Counted from the stretch's first letter, positions 45,248 to 53,876 are shown. The stretch: 64,000 bases of DNA from Mesorhizobium qingshengii (GCF_900103325.1 NZ_FMXM01000004.1:124001-188000); one strand, 5' to 3'. The notes: generated by a model not told the origin, from the letters alone. A program made the numbers and translations.

Positions 45248-46507
45248 TCAGGCCGGATCCTCGGCGCTCTGCCTTGCCAGGTAGCGCTGGTCGATATCCG
45301 GCAGCGGCTCCCCTTGCAGCGTCGCTTCGAAGGCGCGCAGGCGTTTGTGAACCGACTGAAGTTCCACGATCGTCGACCAGGAGGTGAGCAGAAACTGCAG
45401 CGAACCCGTCACCTTGCCGAACGCGTTCGAGATCTGGTTCAGCGCGCCGAAAGTGATCTTGTGCGCTACCAGCGAGGGACCCAGGATCAGCAGCGAGAAG
45501 ATGTTGTCGGCCTGCAGGTAGGTGTAACGGACAACGTTGAAATAGATGTAGTGGAAATAGAGCCTGAAATAGTTGTGACGAACATTCGCGAACAGCTCGG
45601 CGGTGGTGGCTGGCTGTGCCCTGTCCGCGTGATCCTCGCCGTAGACCAGTTCCTTGCGATAGGCGGCTTCGACACGCTGGTTGCGGAACTGCAGCCCGGG
45701 AAGTTTCAGGCCGGCAATCATGACCGAAATCGTTCCGAACAGACACCAGGCCAGTGCTGCGACAACCAATGGCTGCGGGATCGCCCCGATGATCGGCAAC
45801 TCGGTGATATGGGCCTGCAACTGGATCATGACCGGCAGGAATGCGATCAAGGTCATGATCGACTGGACAAAACTGGAGCCGAGATCCTCCATGATCTGCG
45901 AAAAACGCATAGTGTCTTCCTGGATGCGCTGCGAGGCGCCCTCGATATGACGCAGCCTGCCCCAGTTCTCGACGAAGTAATTGTTCATCGCCGTGCGCCA
46001 GCGGAAGATCCAGTGGCTGACGATGAAGGCATTGACGACCTGCACGTTCATGCCGACCAACGCGAGCCACGAAAAGTCGGCCAATCCGATGTAAAACTCT
46101 CCGTTGGTCGATTTTCCAGTCCCCGACATCAGCCCCTGTACATAGTCGAAGAAAGGCCCGTACCAGGCGTTGACGGCGACACTGACCTGCACATTGAAAT
46201 AGATGAAGAACAGGATGACCGCCGTCATCAGGATCGACCAGCGCTGCCATGGATGCGGAGAGTACCAGCTCCAGAACGCATAGAAGACGGCCACGCAAAA
46301 CACGAAGTAGAGATAGAACCAGAGAAACGGCTTCGATACGAGCACGGCAATGCCGATGATGGGCGGCGCGTCGGCGGCGGCCGGCGGCAGCCCGATCAGG
46401 GCGCCCAACTGCTCGCCGCCGAAAAACCAGAACAGGATTGCCGCAAGGCTCCAGATGGCGGCCGAAGAGAAGAACAGCTTCGGCTGCGGGAAGAAGGATA
46501 CGAACAC
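45248..46507 (-). CDS. bacA: BacA/SbmA-type peptide transporter
   Basis: 419 aa, matching the roughly 420 aa of the rhizobial BacA. The chain has about seven to eight hydrophobic helices without an ABC ATPase domain. Family segments are FFPQPKLFFSSAAIWSLAAI, FWSWYSPHPWQRWS, FIVSHWIFRWRTAMNNYFVE and ASQRIQEDTMRFSQIMEDLG. BacA imports antimicrobial and nodule-specific peptides and affects lipid A very-long-chain fatty acids; it is needed for bacteroid survival in several legumes. GTG at 46507 (GAGG upstream) gives the typical length; the GTG at 46564 adds 19 unlike residues. Confidence 0.92.
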   Translation of the reverse strand: MFVSFFPQPKLFFSSAAIWSLAAILFWFFGGEQLGALIGLPPAAADAPPIIGIAVLVSKPFLWFYLYFVFCVAVFYAFWSWYSPHPWQRWSILMTAVILFFIYFNVQVSVAVNAWYGPFFDYVQGLMSGTGKSTNGEFYIGLADFSWLALVGMNVQVVNAFIVSHWIFRWRTAMNNYFVENWGRLRHIEGASQRIQEDTMRFSQIMEDLGSSFVQSIMTLIAFLPVMIQLQAHITELPIIGAIPQPLVVAALAWCLFGTISVMIAGLKLPGLQFRNQRVEAAYRKELVYGEDHADRAQPATTAELFANVRHNYFRLYFHYIYFNVVRYTYLQADNIFSLLILGPSLVAHKITFGALNQISNAFGKVTGSLQFLLTSWSTIVELQSVHKRLRAFEATLQGEPLPDIDQRYLARQSAEDPA

Positions 46508-46619
46508 TGTGGCGAATTCCTCGATCGATGCGCAAATCAGCGGGGTTGGCGGGCATAAAGTCACACATTAGGTGGAAAGCAAATGCCTGCCCGATGCCCG
46601 GTGCCGAGCAAGACCACAA

Positions 46620-47777
46620 TCATGGCGATTTTGGCGCAGCCGACCATGTGATGGCGCCGGAAACGACAAGAGCGCCGGCCGCGACAATCGAGGCGAGGAA
46701 GAAGTCACCGGACATCTGCGCGAGCAGCCCGGCGGCGATCGGGCCGATAATCTGGCCAAGCCCGAATGAGGCCGTCATCACGGCAAAGATCCGGCGTGGT
46801 GCCATTGGCGCCAGCTGCCGTGCGGCCTGCAGACCAAGCGCGGTGATGGCAATGAAGGTGCCGCCGAGCAGAAGGCCACCAAGCAGCGGCCCGGTGCGTC
46901 CGCCGATGGCGACGCTTGCCGTGACCCCGGCAACTTCGATGAAACATGCCAGCGCATAGGCGACATAGAGTCCGATCCGCGCTGTGATTTTCTGCCAGAG
47001 CCAGGTCGAGGGAAATCCGGCAAGGCCGGCGACCATCCACACAACAGCCTCGAAGACGCGGCTACCGCCGCCTTGCCGGACGATGGCGACCAGGAATGTT
47101 GCCGTCACTACGTAGCCAAAGCCAAACAGACCGTAGGCGACAATGATCTCCAGCAGCGATCGATCTTTCGGCAGAGCCGGCTCACGCCCGGCTTCGCCAT
47201 TGGCGAGCGGGCCCTCATCCGCCAACAGCGCCACGACCACAAAGCCGCAAGCCGAAATCGCCGCCGACCACAGCCAGCCTGCCGCCCAGCCGGCATGTTC
47301 GGTGACCAGGACAGCCATCATCGCCGCGGATACCGCGATGCCGAGGCCAACGCCGCCGAAGTGCCAGGCCTGCAAGTCGCCGCGACCGGCGGCGATATGG
47401 CTGAAAACGATGCTGGCCATGAACACCATGACAAAGGCACTGGCCAGACCGGCCAGAAAGCGGATGACGAGAAAGGCGACCATCGCGTCGGTCAGCCCCA
47501 TCAGCGCGGCGAGGACAGTGCTGGCGCCGAGACCCGCCAGCATAAGCAGGCGTTCGCGCCCATGCGCCCAGCCGCCCGCCGCCGCCAGCGCGCCGACGAG
47601 ATAGCCGAGATAGTTGGCGGAGGCGATCCATCCGGCATCGGCCGGCGACAAATGGAGCTCTTCCATCATTCCGGGCAGGATCGGGGTATAGACGAAGCGG
47701 CCGATGCCCATGGCGACGGCCAGGGCAATCATGCCGGCGAAAGCGTAGCGCAGCGCTGTCGAGGTGGGCGATATCAT
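46620..47777 (-). CDS. MFS transporter, YbfB/YjiJ-type
   Basis: 385 aa, about 12 hydrophobic helices with no large central loop. It begins with AFAGMIALAVAMGIGRFVYT, PILPGMMEELHLSPADAGWI and SANYLGYLVGALAAAGGWAH, the recognised start of the YbfB/YjiJ subfamily. The substrate is unknown. The ATG at 47777 is used; upstream residues to 47813 are unlike the family. It lies upstream of bacA on the same strand, with 112 bp between. Confidence 0.9.
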   Translation of the reverse strand: MISPTSTALRYAFAGMIALAVAMGIGRFVYTPILPGMMEELHLSPADAGWIASANYLGYLVGALAAAGGWAHGRERLLMLAGLGASTVLAALMGLTDAMVAFLVIRFLAGLASAFVMVFMASIVFSHIAAGRGDLQAWHFGGVGLGIAVSAAMMAVLVTEHAGWAAGWLWSAAISACGFVVVALLADEGPLANGEAGREPALPKDRSLLEIIVAYGLFGFGYVVTATFLVAIVRQGGGSRVFEAVVWMVAGLAGFPSTWLWQKITARIGLYVAYALACFIEVAGVTASVAIGGRTGPLLGGLLLGGTFIAITALGLQAARQLAPMAPRRIFAVMTASFGLGQIIGPIAAGLLAQMSGDFFLASIVAAGALVVSGAITWSAAPKSP

Positions 47778-47895
47778 TGCAGCGCACAATAAGTGCGCGA
47801 GCCGGTGAAACAATCCGCCTTTTGTTGGGCCAGTACAACCGCGAGGCGGCGCGATCGCCTCGACTTTTCCTTAAGTAGGAGGGCGTGGCGTCCGC

Positions 47896-48120
47896 TCAGC
47901 AGCGTCCACCGGAACCGGCGCGCAATGAAGCCGTCTCGTGGGCGGTCCGCCGCGCCGTCAGCCTGAACGGCACATCACCAAGTTCGCGCTCCGACATGGT
48001 GCTCAGCACGGGGTGCGAAAGCGGATCGGACAGCCATCCCTGCGTCTCGCTTTCACGGCACGGCTCATACGGCGTATTCGCGGCGAACAAGACCTTCAGC
48101 GACGACAACATCCTCAGCAT
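47896..48120 (-). CDS. Possible small DUF1127-like protein
   Basis: 74 aa. The middle section HPVLSTMSERELGDVPFR resembles the L-D-I-like core of DUF1127 small proteins, which in alphaproteobacteria are RNA-related regulators. A GGAG lies 6 nt before the ATG at 48120. It is divergent from the LysR gene. The tail is Arg/Gly-rich. Coding status and family are both uncertain. Confidence 0.4.
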   Translation of the reverse strand: MLRMLSSLKVLFAANTPYEPCRESETQGWLSDPLSHPVLSTMSERELGDVPFRLTARRTAHETASLRAGSGGRC

Positions 48121-48217
48121 TTCCGGCTCCGCGGGCCTGCATCCTCGTCGATAAAGTCTGCCGTTTCGATATGTCTTTCAATTGAGATTTCGGCCGGATC
48201 AGTTTAGAAAAACTCAA

Positions 48218-49132
48218 ATGGCCATGCTCAATCGCGTCCATCTCAACGGCCTTCGCGCCGTCGAAACCGTTGCCCGTCTCGGCTCGCTTGCGGCAGCGGC
48301 CAACGAGCTCGCCGTTTCCGTCAGCGCCGTCAGCCAGCAGATCAGCCGCACCGAAAAGCAGCTCGGCCAGGCGCTGTTCGAGCGGACGGCGAGCGGTCTC
48401 GTGCTGACCGAATTCGGCGCCGTCTTCGCGGCCCGCCTCGGCGCGGGGTTTCGCGAGCTTGCCCAGGCCGTGGCGCTGGCCGACGAGGCGACGCAATGCA
48501 CATTGGTGGTTTCGGTTGCGCCGGCCTTTGCCTCGAAATGGCTGCTGCCCAGGCTGTCGCGTCACTTCGCGCGGCATCCCAACGTGCTCCTGCGCATCGA
48601 CGCTTCGGTGCGGCTGGCCGATCTCGATCACTCCGACATCGACATCGCCATCCGGCTTGGCGACGGCAAATGGCCGGGCGGACGGGCGGAACTGCTTTTG
48701 GCGCAGGAAGTCTTCCCCGTTTGCGCACCGGTGATCGCCAGGAAACTGAAATCGATCGAGGACCTTGCCCAGACCTGCGCGATCACCGACGAGCGGGCGA
48801 TGATCAACTGGGAAAGCTGGTTCGAGGCGGCTGGTGTCCCACCGGTCACCTTCCTGAAGGGCGCGCGTTTCACCGACCCGATGCTTTGCCTGGAATCGGC
48901 GATTGCCGGCCATGGCGTGATGCTGGGCTGGCAATTGCTCACCGCGGATGCACTGGCAGACGGGCGGCTCGTGGCGCCTTTCGGAATCCGCGCTCAGAGT
49001 GGGCTCGGCTACTGGCTGGTCACCTCCGCCACCAAGAGCGAAAGCCGCAAGGTCAGGGATTTCAAGATCTGGGTCCGCGAGGAGATCGAGGCGACGATGG
49101 CGCAGTTCAGGTCGCTTGAAAGCGCGGCCTAG
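48218..49132 (+). CDS. LysR-family transcriptional regulator (GcvA-like architecture)
   Basis: 304 aa. The helix-turn-helix is at about residues 5-62 (LNGLRAVETVARLGSLAAAA and SVSAVSQQISRTEKQL). The C-terminal effector domain begins at TLVVSVAPAFASKWLLPRLS. It resembles GcvA-type regulators. The ATG at 48218 begins AMLNRVHLN; an open reading to 48182 is possible. It ends 84 bp before the M29 aminopeptidase gene on the same strand. A very long open frame on the opposite strand across this gene and the next is not coding. Confidence 0.9.
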   Translation: MAMLNRVHLNGLRAVETVARLGSLAAAANELAVSVSAVSQQISRTEKQLGQALFERTASGLVLTEFGAVFAARLGAGFRELAQAVALADEATQCTLVVSVAPAFASKWLLPRLSRHFARHPNVLLRIDASVRLADLDHSDIDIAIRLGDGKWPGGRAELLLAQEVFPVCAPVIARKLKSIEDLAQTCAITDERAMINWESWFEAAGVPPVTFLKGARFTDPMLCLESAIAGHGVMLGWQLLTADALADGRLVAPFGIRAQSGLGYWLVTSATKSESRKVRDFKIWVREEIEATMAQFRSLESAA

Positions 49133-49216
49133 GTCTGGACCAGCGCAATCGCGGTGGAAAGGATGCGGACTGCGGTCTATGTAAGACCAGATCAAAACAT
49201 TACGGCAGGCAGGATC

Positions 49217-50473
49217 ATGACGACACATTCGCGCGGCGTTTCCGCATCGATCGACCCGGTGAAGCTCGACAGGCTGGCGGAGGTCGCCATCAAGGTCGGG
49301 CTGCAATTGCAACCCGGACAGGATCTGGTGCTGACATCGTCGATCGCAGCACTCCCGCTGACCAGGCGGATCGTCGAGCATGCCTACAAGGCCGGCGCCG
49401 GCCTGGTGACGCCGATCTTCAACGACGATGAGATGACGCTGGCGCGCTACCGCTTCGGAGCCGATGCGAGCTTCGACCGTGCCGCCGGCTGGCTTTACGA
49501 AGGCATGGCGAAAGCCTTTTCCAACAATGCGGCGCGGCTTGCCGTACGCGGCGAGGATCCATCGCTGTTGTCGGCGCAGGACCCGGCGAAAGTGGCTCGC
49601 GCCAACAAGGCGAATTCGATGGCCTACCAGCCGGCGCTGGAAAAGATCACCGGCTTCGACATCAACTGGAACATCGTCGCCTACCCGGACCTCGCCTGGG
49701 CCAAGCAGGTCTTCCCGGACGATGCCGACGATGTTGCCGTGGCGAAGCTCGCCGACGCCATCTTTGCCGCCTCGCGGGTGGATGTGGAGGACCCGATCGG
49801 CAACTGGAAGGCGCACAATGCAGCGCTTCGCGGCCGCACCGAATGGCTCGATGGTCACAATTTCCACGCGCTGCACTTCACCGGACCCGGCACCGACCTG
49901 ATTGTCGGGCTGGCGGACGGCCATGAATGGATGGGCGGCGCCTCGACCGCCAAGAACGGCATCACCTGCAATCCCAACATCCCGACCGAGGAAGTCTTCA
50001 CCACGCCGCATGCAAGGCGCGTCGAAGGCCATGTCTCCTCGACCAAGCCGCTGTCCTACCAGGGCACGTTGATCGACGAGATCTCGGTGCGTTTCGAGGA
50101 AGGCAGGATCGTCGAGGCCAAGGCTTCGAAAGGCGAGGACGTGCTGAAGAAGGTGCTCGACACCGACGAGGGCGCGCGCCGTCTCGGCGAAGTGGCGCTG
50201 GTGCCGCATTCCTCGCCGATCTCGGCGAGTGGCCTGTTGTTCTTCAACACGCTGTTCGACGAGAACGCCGCCTGCCACATCGCGCTTGGCCAGTGCTATT
50301 CGAAGTGCTTCGTCAATGGCGCGTCGCTCAGCCAGGACGAGATCGCGGCGCGCGGCGGCAACAAGAGCTTCATCCACATCGACTGGATGATCGGTTCGGA
50401 CAAGATCGACATCGACGGCGTCCGCAAGGACGGTGCCCGCGTGCCTGTCATGCGCAAGGGCGAGTGGGCCTGA
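49217..50473 (+). CDS. M29-family aminopeptidase
   Basis: 418 aa. A metallopeptidase with an N-terminal regulatory fold (VKLDRLAEVAIKVGLQLQPG) and a C-terminal metal site. The conserved segments are GHEWMGGASTAKNGITCNPN, PTEEVFTTPHARRVEGHV, PHSSPISASGLLFFNTLFDE and the final HIDWMIGSDKIDIDGV. M29 enzymes remove N-terminal residues, usually with cobalt or zinc. The ATG at 49217 follows GGCAGGATC. It is followed 25 bp later by the DUF488 gene, so the two may be co-transcribed. Confidence 0.93.
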   Translation: MTTHSRGVSASIDPVKLDRLAEVAIKVGLQLQPGQDLVLTSSIAALPLTRRIVEHAYKAGAGLVTPIFNDDEMTLARYRFGADASFDRAAGWLYEGMAKAFSNNAARLAVRGEDPSLLSAQDPAKVARANKANSMAYQPALEKITGFDINWNIVAYPDLAWAKQVFPDDADDVAVAKLADAIFAASRVDVEDPIGNWKAHNAALRGRTEWLDGHNFHALHFTGPGTDLIVGLADGHEWMGGASTAKNGITCNPNIPTEEVFTTPHARRVEGHVSSTKPLSYQGTLIDEISVRFEEGRIVEAKASKGEDVLKKVLDTDEGARRLGEVALVPHSSPISASGLLFFNTLFDENAACHIALGQCYSKCFVNGASLSQDEIAARGGNKSFIHIDWMIGSDKIDIDGVRKDGARVPVMRKGEWA

Positions 50474-50498
50474 CGGGATTGCATGAAGGAGGGCATTG

Positions 50499-50852
50499 AT
50501 GGCCTTCGGGATCGCGGTCAAGCGCGTCTATGCGGCACCCGAAAAAGCCGATGGCCAGCGGGTGCTGGTCGACCGCGTCTGGCCGCGCGGCGTCAGCAAG
50601 GAGCATGCCGCGCTGGCGCTATGGCTGAAGGACGTGGCGCCGAGCGCCGAATTGCGCAAGTGGTTCGGGCACAAGCCCGAACGCTGGGCTGAGTTTCAGA
50701 AACGATATCGTGCCGAACTGGATGGGAATGGCGAGGCGGTGGCGCAACTGCGCGCCATGCTCCATCACGGCAAGGTGACATTGCTCTATGGCGCGCATGA
50801 CGAAGCGCACAACAACGCGGTGGCGCTGGCGGCGTATCTGCGGGGAGAATGA
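50499..50852 (+). CDS. DUF488-family protein
   Basis: 117 aa. Characteristic KRVYAAPEKADGQRVLVDRV and WPRGVSKEHAALALWLKDVA at the start, WFGHKPERWAEFQKRY in the middle and VTLLYGAHDEAHNNAVAL near the end. The family is of unknown function, with conserved Arg/Asp suggesting a nucleotide or nucleic-acid-binding fold. The ATG at 50499 is preferred over the adjacent TTG at 50496, with AGGAGG upstream. It follows the M29 gene closely. Confidence 0.9.
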   Translation: MAFGIAVKRVYAAPEKADGQRVLVDRVWPRGVSKEHAALALWLKDVAPSAELRKWFGHKPERWAEFQKRYRAELDGNGEAVAQLRAMLHHGKVTLLYGAHDEAHNNAVALAAYLRGE

Positions 50853-50909
50853 CCTTCCCCGCTGTCATCCTCTGGTCCGAGGATAACGAAATCAGGGTGG
50901 ATACAGCGC

Positions 50910-51257
50910 CTACTTCACCGCCTGCTCATAAACATCCGGCTTGAAGCCGACGAGAACCCTGTCTCCGAGTTCCAGCACCGGCCGCTTGATCATCGTCGGC
51001 TTGGCCAGCATCAGCGCCTTGGCCTTCTTTTCGTCGAGGCCCTGCTTGTCCTTGTCCGCCAATTCGCGAAATGTCGTGCTCGCCTTGTTGAGCAGGATTT
51101 CCCAGCCGACCTTGCCGACCCAACCATTCAGCTTGCCCGCCTCGATTCCTTCAGCCCGATAGTCATGGAAACGATAGGGCACGTCACGGCTCTCCAGCCA
51201 GACGCGCGCCTTCTTGATCGTGTCGCAGTTGGTGATGCCGTACATGGTGATCGTCAA
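50910..51257 (-). CDS. ArsC/Spx-family reductase-like protein
   Basis: 115 aa. The single Cys 11 is in the GITNCDTIKKARVWLE motif, and KRPVLELGDRVLVGF closes the thioredoxin-like fold, as in YffB. Such proteins are glutathione-dependent thiol reductases or Spx-like; arsenate reduction itself is not proven. The start is probably the TTG at 51257 with AAGGG 8 nt upstream; the ATG at 51245 would cut four residues. It converges with DUF488. Confidence 0.88.
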   Translation of the reverse strand: MTITMYGITNCDTIKKARVWLESRDVPYRFHDYRAEGIEAGKLNGWVGKVGWEILLNKASTTFRELADKDKQGLDEKKAKALMLAKPTMIKRPVLELGDRVLVGFKPDVYEQAVK

Positions 51258-51295
51258 AGCAGTGGCCCTTCGGACTTCGAATCTCGCCGCAGATT

Positions 51296-51339
51296 AAGGA
51301 CGCTCTGCGCGCTTTGCCAGCGGCCTCACCAGCGTCCTT
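51296..51339. other. Long-range inverted repeat before the ArsC-like gene
   Basis: AAGGACGCT (51296-51304) pairs perfectly with AGCGTCCTT (51331-51339), and CGCT/AGCG pairs inside. On the plus strand the right arm ends in TTTT. It could be the 3' end of a small plus-strand RNA or a 5'-UTR structure on the minus strand. Confidence 0.35.
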
Positions 51340-51383
51340 TTGGTTTCGTGCTTGCAGCGTATGCAAAGACGATTTGAGCGCCA

Positions 51384-51416
51384 CATGGCGGCCAGGGCAT
51401 TGCCCCGGCCGCCATG
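51384..51416. other. Strong GC-rich hairpin between SnoaL-like and ArsC-like genes
   Basis: CATGGCGGCC pairs with GGCCGCCATG over 10 bp, then one A.C mismatch, then GGGC/GCCC around ATT. It lies 50 nt after the SnoaL-like gene stop on the minus strand. With no T-run it is more a 3'-end hairpin or REP-like element than a classic terminator. Confidence 0.5.
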
Positions 51417-51465
51417 CTTGTATCTCGAAGCGAAGAGCAGTCCGAAGTCGGAGGTATCTCCTGCC

Positions 51466-51819
51466 TCAGTAGTAAAAACGTTCTTCGGTAATCTTGCCGT
51501 TCTTGACCGTGTAGAGGCCAACCTCGTCCATGGTGACACGCTGGCCGGTGGCCCTGGGCGTTATGTCGAATGTGAAGCGCACCGCGAACTGGTCGCCGTT
51601 GACATAGGGTCCCTCGACCGAGCCGCCGTGGACCTCGTGGTTTTCCTGCCACCACTGGCTTTTCTGCTTGAGGGCCTCCTTGCCGTGGCTGACGGCCATC
51701 GGCCCCTCCATGGCTTCGTAACTGGCGATGTCCTCGGCATTGTATTTTTCAGCAGCACCGTTGTGATCACCCTGCTTGAGGAGTTCGGTGAAATCCTTGG
51801 CAATTTCCGCGATGGTCAT
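51466..51819 (-). CDS. SnoaL-like (NTF2-fold) protein
   Basis: 117 aa single NTF2-like domain: IAEIAKDFTELLKQGDHNGA, EDIASYEAMEGPMAVSHGKE and the strand end TMDEVGLYTVKNGKITEERF. The fold serves as polyketide cyclase, isomerase or a simple binding cone. The ATG at 51819 has a perfect AGGAGG Shine-Dalgarno; the reading to 51876 is not needed. The ligand is unknown. Confidence 0.87.
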   Translation of the reverse strand: MTIAEIAKDFTELLKQGDHNGAAEKYNAEDIASYEAMEGPMAVSHGKEALKQKSQWWQENHEVHGGSVEGPYVNGDQFAVRFTFDITPRATGQRVTMDEVGLYTVKNGKITEERFYY

Positions 51820-51907
51820 TTGTGTTCCTCCTGTTCGGACTGGCTTGAAGTAGGGAACCGATTGCTGACCTGCCATCGTCGAACCGGTCGATAGCTGACA
51901 CTTCGTG

Positions 51908-52539
51908 TCAGGACGGACGGTCCAGCTTGCCGGCTACGAGCCCATCCAAGGGCCAACGGTCCAGAAAGAGGTATTTTGTCAGACCGCGCAGGCTGTGAAC
52001 AAAGATGAAGTCTTGGGCCACGAAGCTGATCGGTTCGACCGGCTGCCGAGGAATAAACTTTTGATCGTAGGCAAGGGTCAGATGCGGAACGAAATGATCC
52101 GACGCTTTGAGCCCATTCTTCACCATCTCGGCGCCAAGCAATTTGTGGAGTTCGAAAACCGGTCCATCATCGGCGAGCAGAACAAACGGTCGATGCGGCG
52201 GCTTGCCTCCGGTTGCCGGGCGGCCGGGAAAACTGCCAACATGGCCAAAGGTGACCTCAAAGGCAGGCATGGACATTTCGGCCAGATCGTGACGCCGCAA
52301 AGATGATCTTCGACCGCAGCCGTCTGTAGTCGCCGGCATGCTGTAAGCTCAGGTGAAGCCGTTCCACCGACAGCCGCGATCCAACTATTCCATGCTTATG
52401 ACAAAGCTGCTCCTGCAGGTCGGCGAAGCGATTGCAGAACCGAGGCTGCAAGAACAACCCGAAGAAAGGCACGATCCGGCAGCTTCGGCCTCCGAGGCGG
52501 CACCGGTATGCCGAAATCAAATTCACCTTGCCAATACAT
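51908..52539 (-). pseudogene. 2'-5' RNA ligase (LigT)-like gene broken by two frameshifts
   Basis: Three minus-strand frames joined end to end give one LigT-like protein. The N-terminus is from ATG 52539 (MYWQGEFDFGIPVPPRRPKL). After a shift near 52470 the next frame reads FFGLFLQPRFCNRFADLQEQ and then the first HxSL motif (ERLHLSLQHAGDYRRL). After a shift near 52290 it reads AFEVTFGHVGSFPGRP and the second HxTL motif (DHFVPHLTLAY), ending at 51908. Both catalytic HxS/TL motifs survive but in different frames. Two independent shifts suggest decay rather than one sequencing error. LigT proteins act as 2',3'-cyclic phosphodiesterases on RNA. Confidence 0.75.
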
Positions 52540-52584
52540 ATGCACACGCCCGGCAAAGAACGTTCCTGTCTTACTCTGAGAGTA

Positions 52585-52599
52585 GAACAAAACAGGAAC
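52585..52599. promoter_or_regulatory. LexA-like (SOS) box, GAAC-N7-GAAC
   Basis: GAACAAAACAGGAAC on the plus strand is GTTCCTGTTTTGTTC on the minus strand, an exact match to the alphaproteobacterial LexA consensus GTTC-N7-GTTC. It lies 46-60 bp upstream of the broken LigT-like start. The same sequence is also part of a larger imperfect dyad from 52562 to 52599 (GTTCCTGT ... ACAGGAAC), so another factor is possible. Confidence 0.6.
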
Positions 52600-52607
52600 T
52601 CTTCTAG

Positions 52608-52790
52608 TCAAGAGGCGGCTTGGTACGACGTCCCGTAGCCGACGATGCCCTTGGCCTGCAGAAAATCGTGGATTGCCCAACCGGTGGATTCGCGGCCATT
52701 GCCGGCTGCGTGCGATCGTGTCCCATTCCGGATAGTTGATCGAGACTTGCCCGGCGCGGCTGTCCGGCCACCTTGCGAAAGTAGATGAGA
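52608..52790 (-). pseudogene. Unrecognised frameshifted coding remnant
   Basis: On the minus strand a coding-like segment reads GQVSINYPEWDTIARS, then after a shift near 52720 continues as GNGRESTGWAIHDFLQAKG and IVGYGTSYQAAS, ending at a TGA (52608-52610). The sharp change of frame between two protein-like stretches indicates decay. I do not recognise the parent family. It abuts the LexA-like box and the decayed LigT gene, and the ABC ATPase gene follows. Confidence 0.35.
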
Positions 52791-53876
52791 CTAGCTGGGC
52801 AGCACGGGGCAGTTGGCGCCACGGCGCAGGCTGATATGGGCCACGTCGCCGACGCTGAATTGAAACCCCTCGGCCTGGCGGGGGGCGTCGATGACGATCG
52901 GGACCCCCGGCCCGAGTTCGGCATGCAGGCGCAGGGTGCGGCCGTGAAAGACGATGCTGTTGACGCGCGCCGGCGCCGTGCCGGCCGTGGCTTCCGTCGT
53001 CGCCAGGAGATCCTCTGGACGCACGCCGATGATGCGCACTGCGCCCGCGCTCGGTGCCTTGCCATTTTCCGGCATGGCTTCCAGCGGCAGAGCGCCGGCG
53101 GCGAAGCGCAAGCGATCGCCGTCGCGGCCGACAAAGCGCGACTGCAACAGGTTCATCGTGCCGATGAAGCTGGCGACGAATGTGGTGGCGGGCCGGTCAT
53201 AGAGCGTCGCCGGCGGCGCAATCTGCTCGATGCGGCCCTTGTTCATGACGACGATGCGGTCGGAGATCGACAATGCTTCGGTCTGGTCGTGGGTGACCAT
53301 GACGAAGGTGGTGCCAAGCCTGGACTGCAGCCGCTTCAGTTCGACCTGCATCTGTTCGCGCAGATGTGCGTCGAGTGCCGACAGCGGTTCGTCGAGCAGC
53401 AGCACGCGCGGCTCGCAGACAATGGCACGGGCGAGTGCGACGCGCTGGCGCTGGCCGCCCGACAGTTCGGACACGCGAGCTGTAAGCTTGTCAGCAAGGC
53501 CGGCCATATCGAGCGCTTCGCCGACGCGTTTTGCCTGCTCGGCGCCGGACAGTTTTCGCAAGGACAGGCCGAAGCCGACATTCTCGGCGACGTTCATGTG
53601 CGGAAACAGCGCATAATCCTGGAACACGGTGTTGACCGGCCGGTCGAAGGGCCGAAGCGCGGTGATGTCGCGGCCGTCGAGCAACACCTTGCCGCTCGAC
53701 GGACTTTCGAAGCCGGCGATGACCCGCAGGCTGGTGGTCTTGCCGCAGCCGGATGGACCGAGAAGGGTGAGAAACTCGCCGCGGACGATGTCGAGATCGA
53801 CGGCGTCGAGCCCGACGATGCCGCCGGGAAAAACCTTCGAGACCGCTTGTAGCCGGACGAGAGGATCAGGCGCCAT
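52791..53876 (-). CDS. Spermidine/putrescine-type ABC transporter ATPase (PotA-like)
   Basis: 361 aa. Walker A GPSGCGKTT, Q-loop FQDYALFPHM, signature LSGGQRQRVALARAI, Walker B RVLLLDEPLSALD, H-loop VTHDQ, then a TOBE-like C-terminal domain (about 270-361) that adjusts the ATPase. This is the polyamine and related-importer architecture. The ATG at 53876 lies 11 bp inside the end of the regulator gene, so expression is coupled. It is the last gene of the minus-strand operon that starts at the FAD oxidase, and the 52.6-52.8 kb remnant follows. Confidence 0.93.
   Translation of the reverse strand: MAPDPLVRLQAVSKVFPGGIVGLDAVDLDIVRGEFLTLLGPSGCGKTTSLRVIAGFESPSSGKVLLDGRDITALRPFDRPVNTVFQDYALFPHMNVAENVGFGLSLRKLSGAEQAKRVGEALDMAGLADKLTARVSELSGGQRQRVALARAIVCEPRVLLLDEPLSALDAHLREQMQVELKRLQSRLGTTFVMVTHDQTEALSISDRIVVMNKGRIEQIAPPATLYDRPATTFVASFIGTMNLLQSRFVGRDGDRLRFAAGALPLEAMPENGKAPSAGAVRIIGVRPEDLLATTEATAGTAPARVNSIVFHGRTLRLHAELGPGVPIVIDAPRQAEGFQFSVGDVAHISLRRGANCPVLPS

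Noticed and set aside
48065..50521. 818-residue open frame on the minus strand
   Set aside because: It runs antisense through the LysR and M29 genes, has repetitive Arg/Asp composition typical of an antisense GC-rich frame, and shows no family motif.
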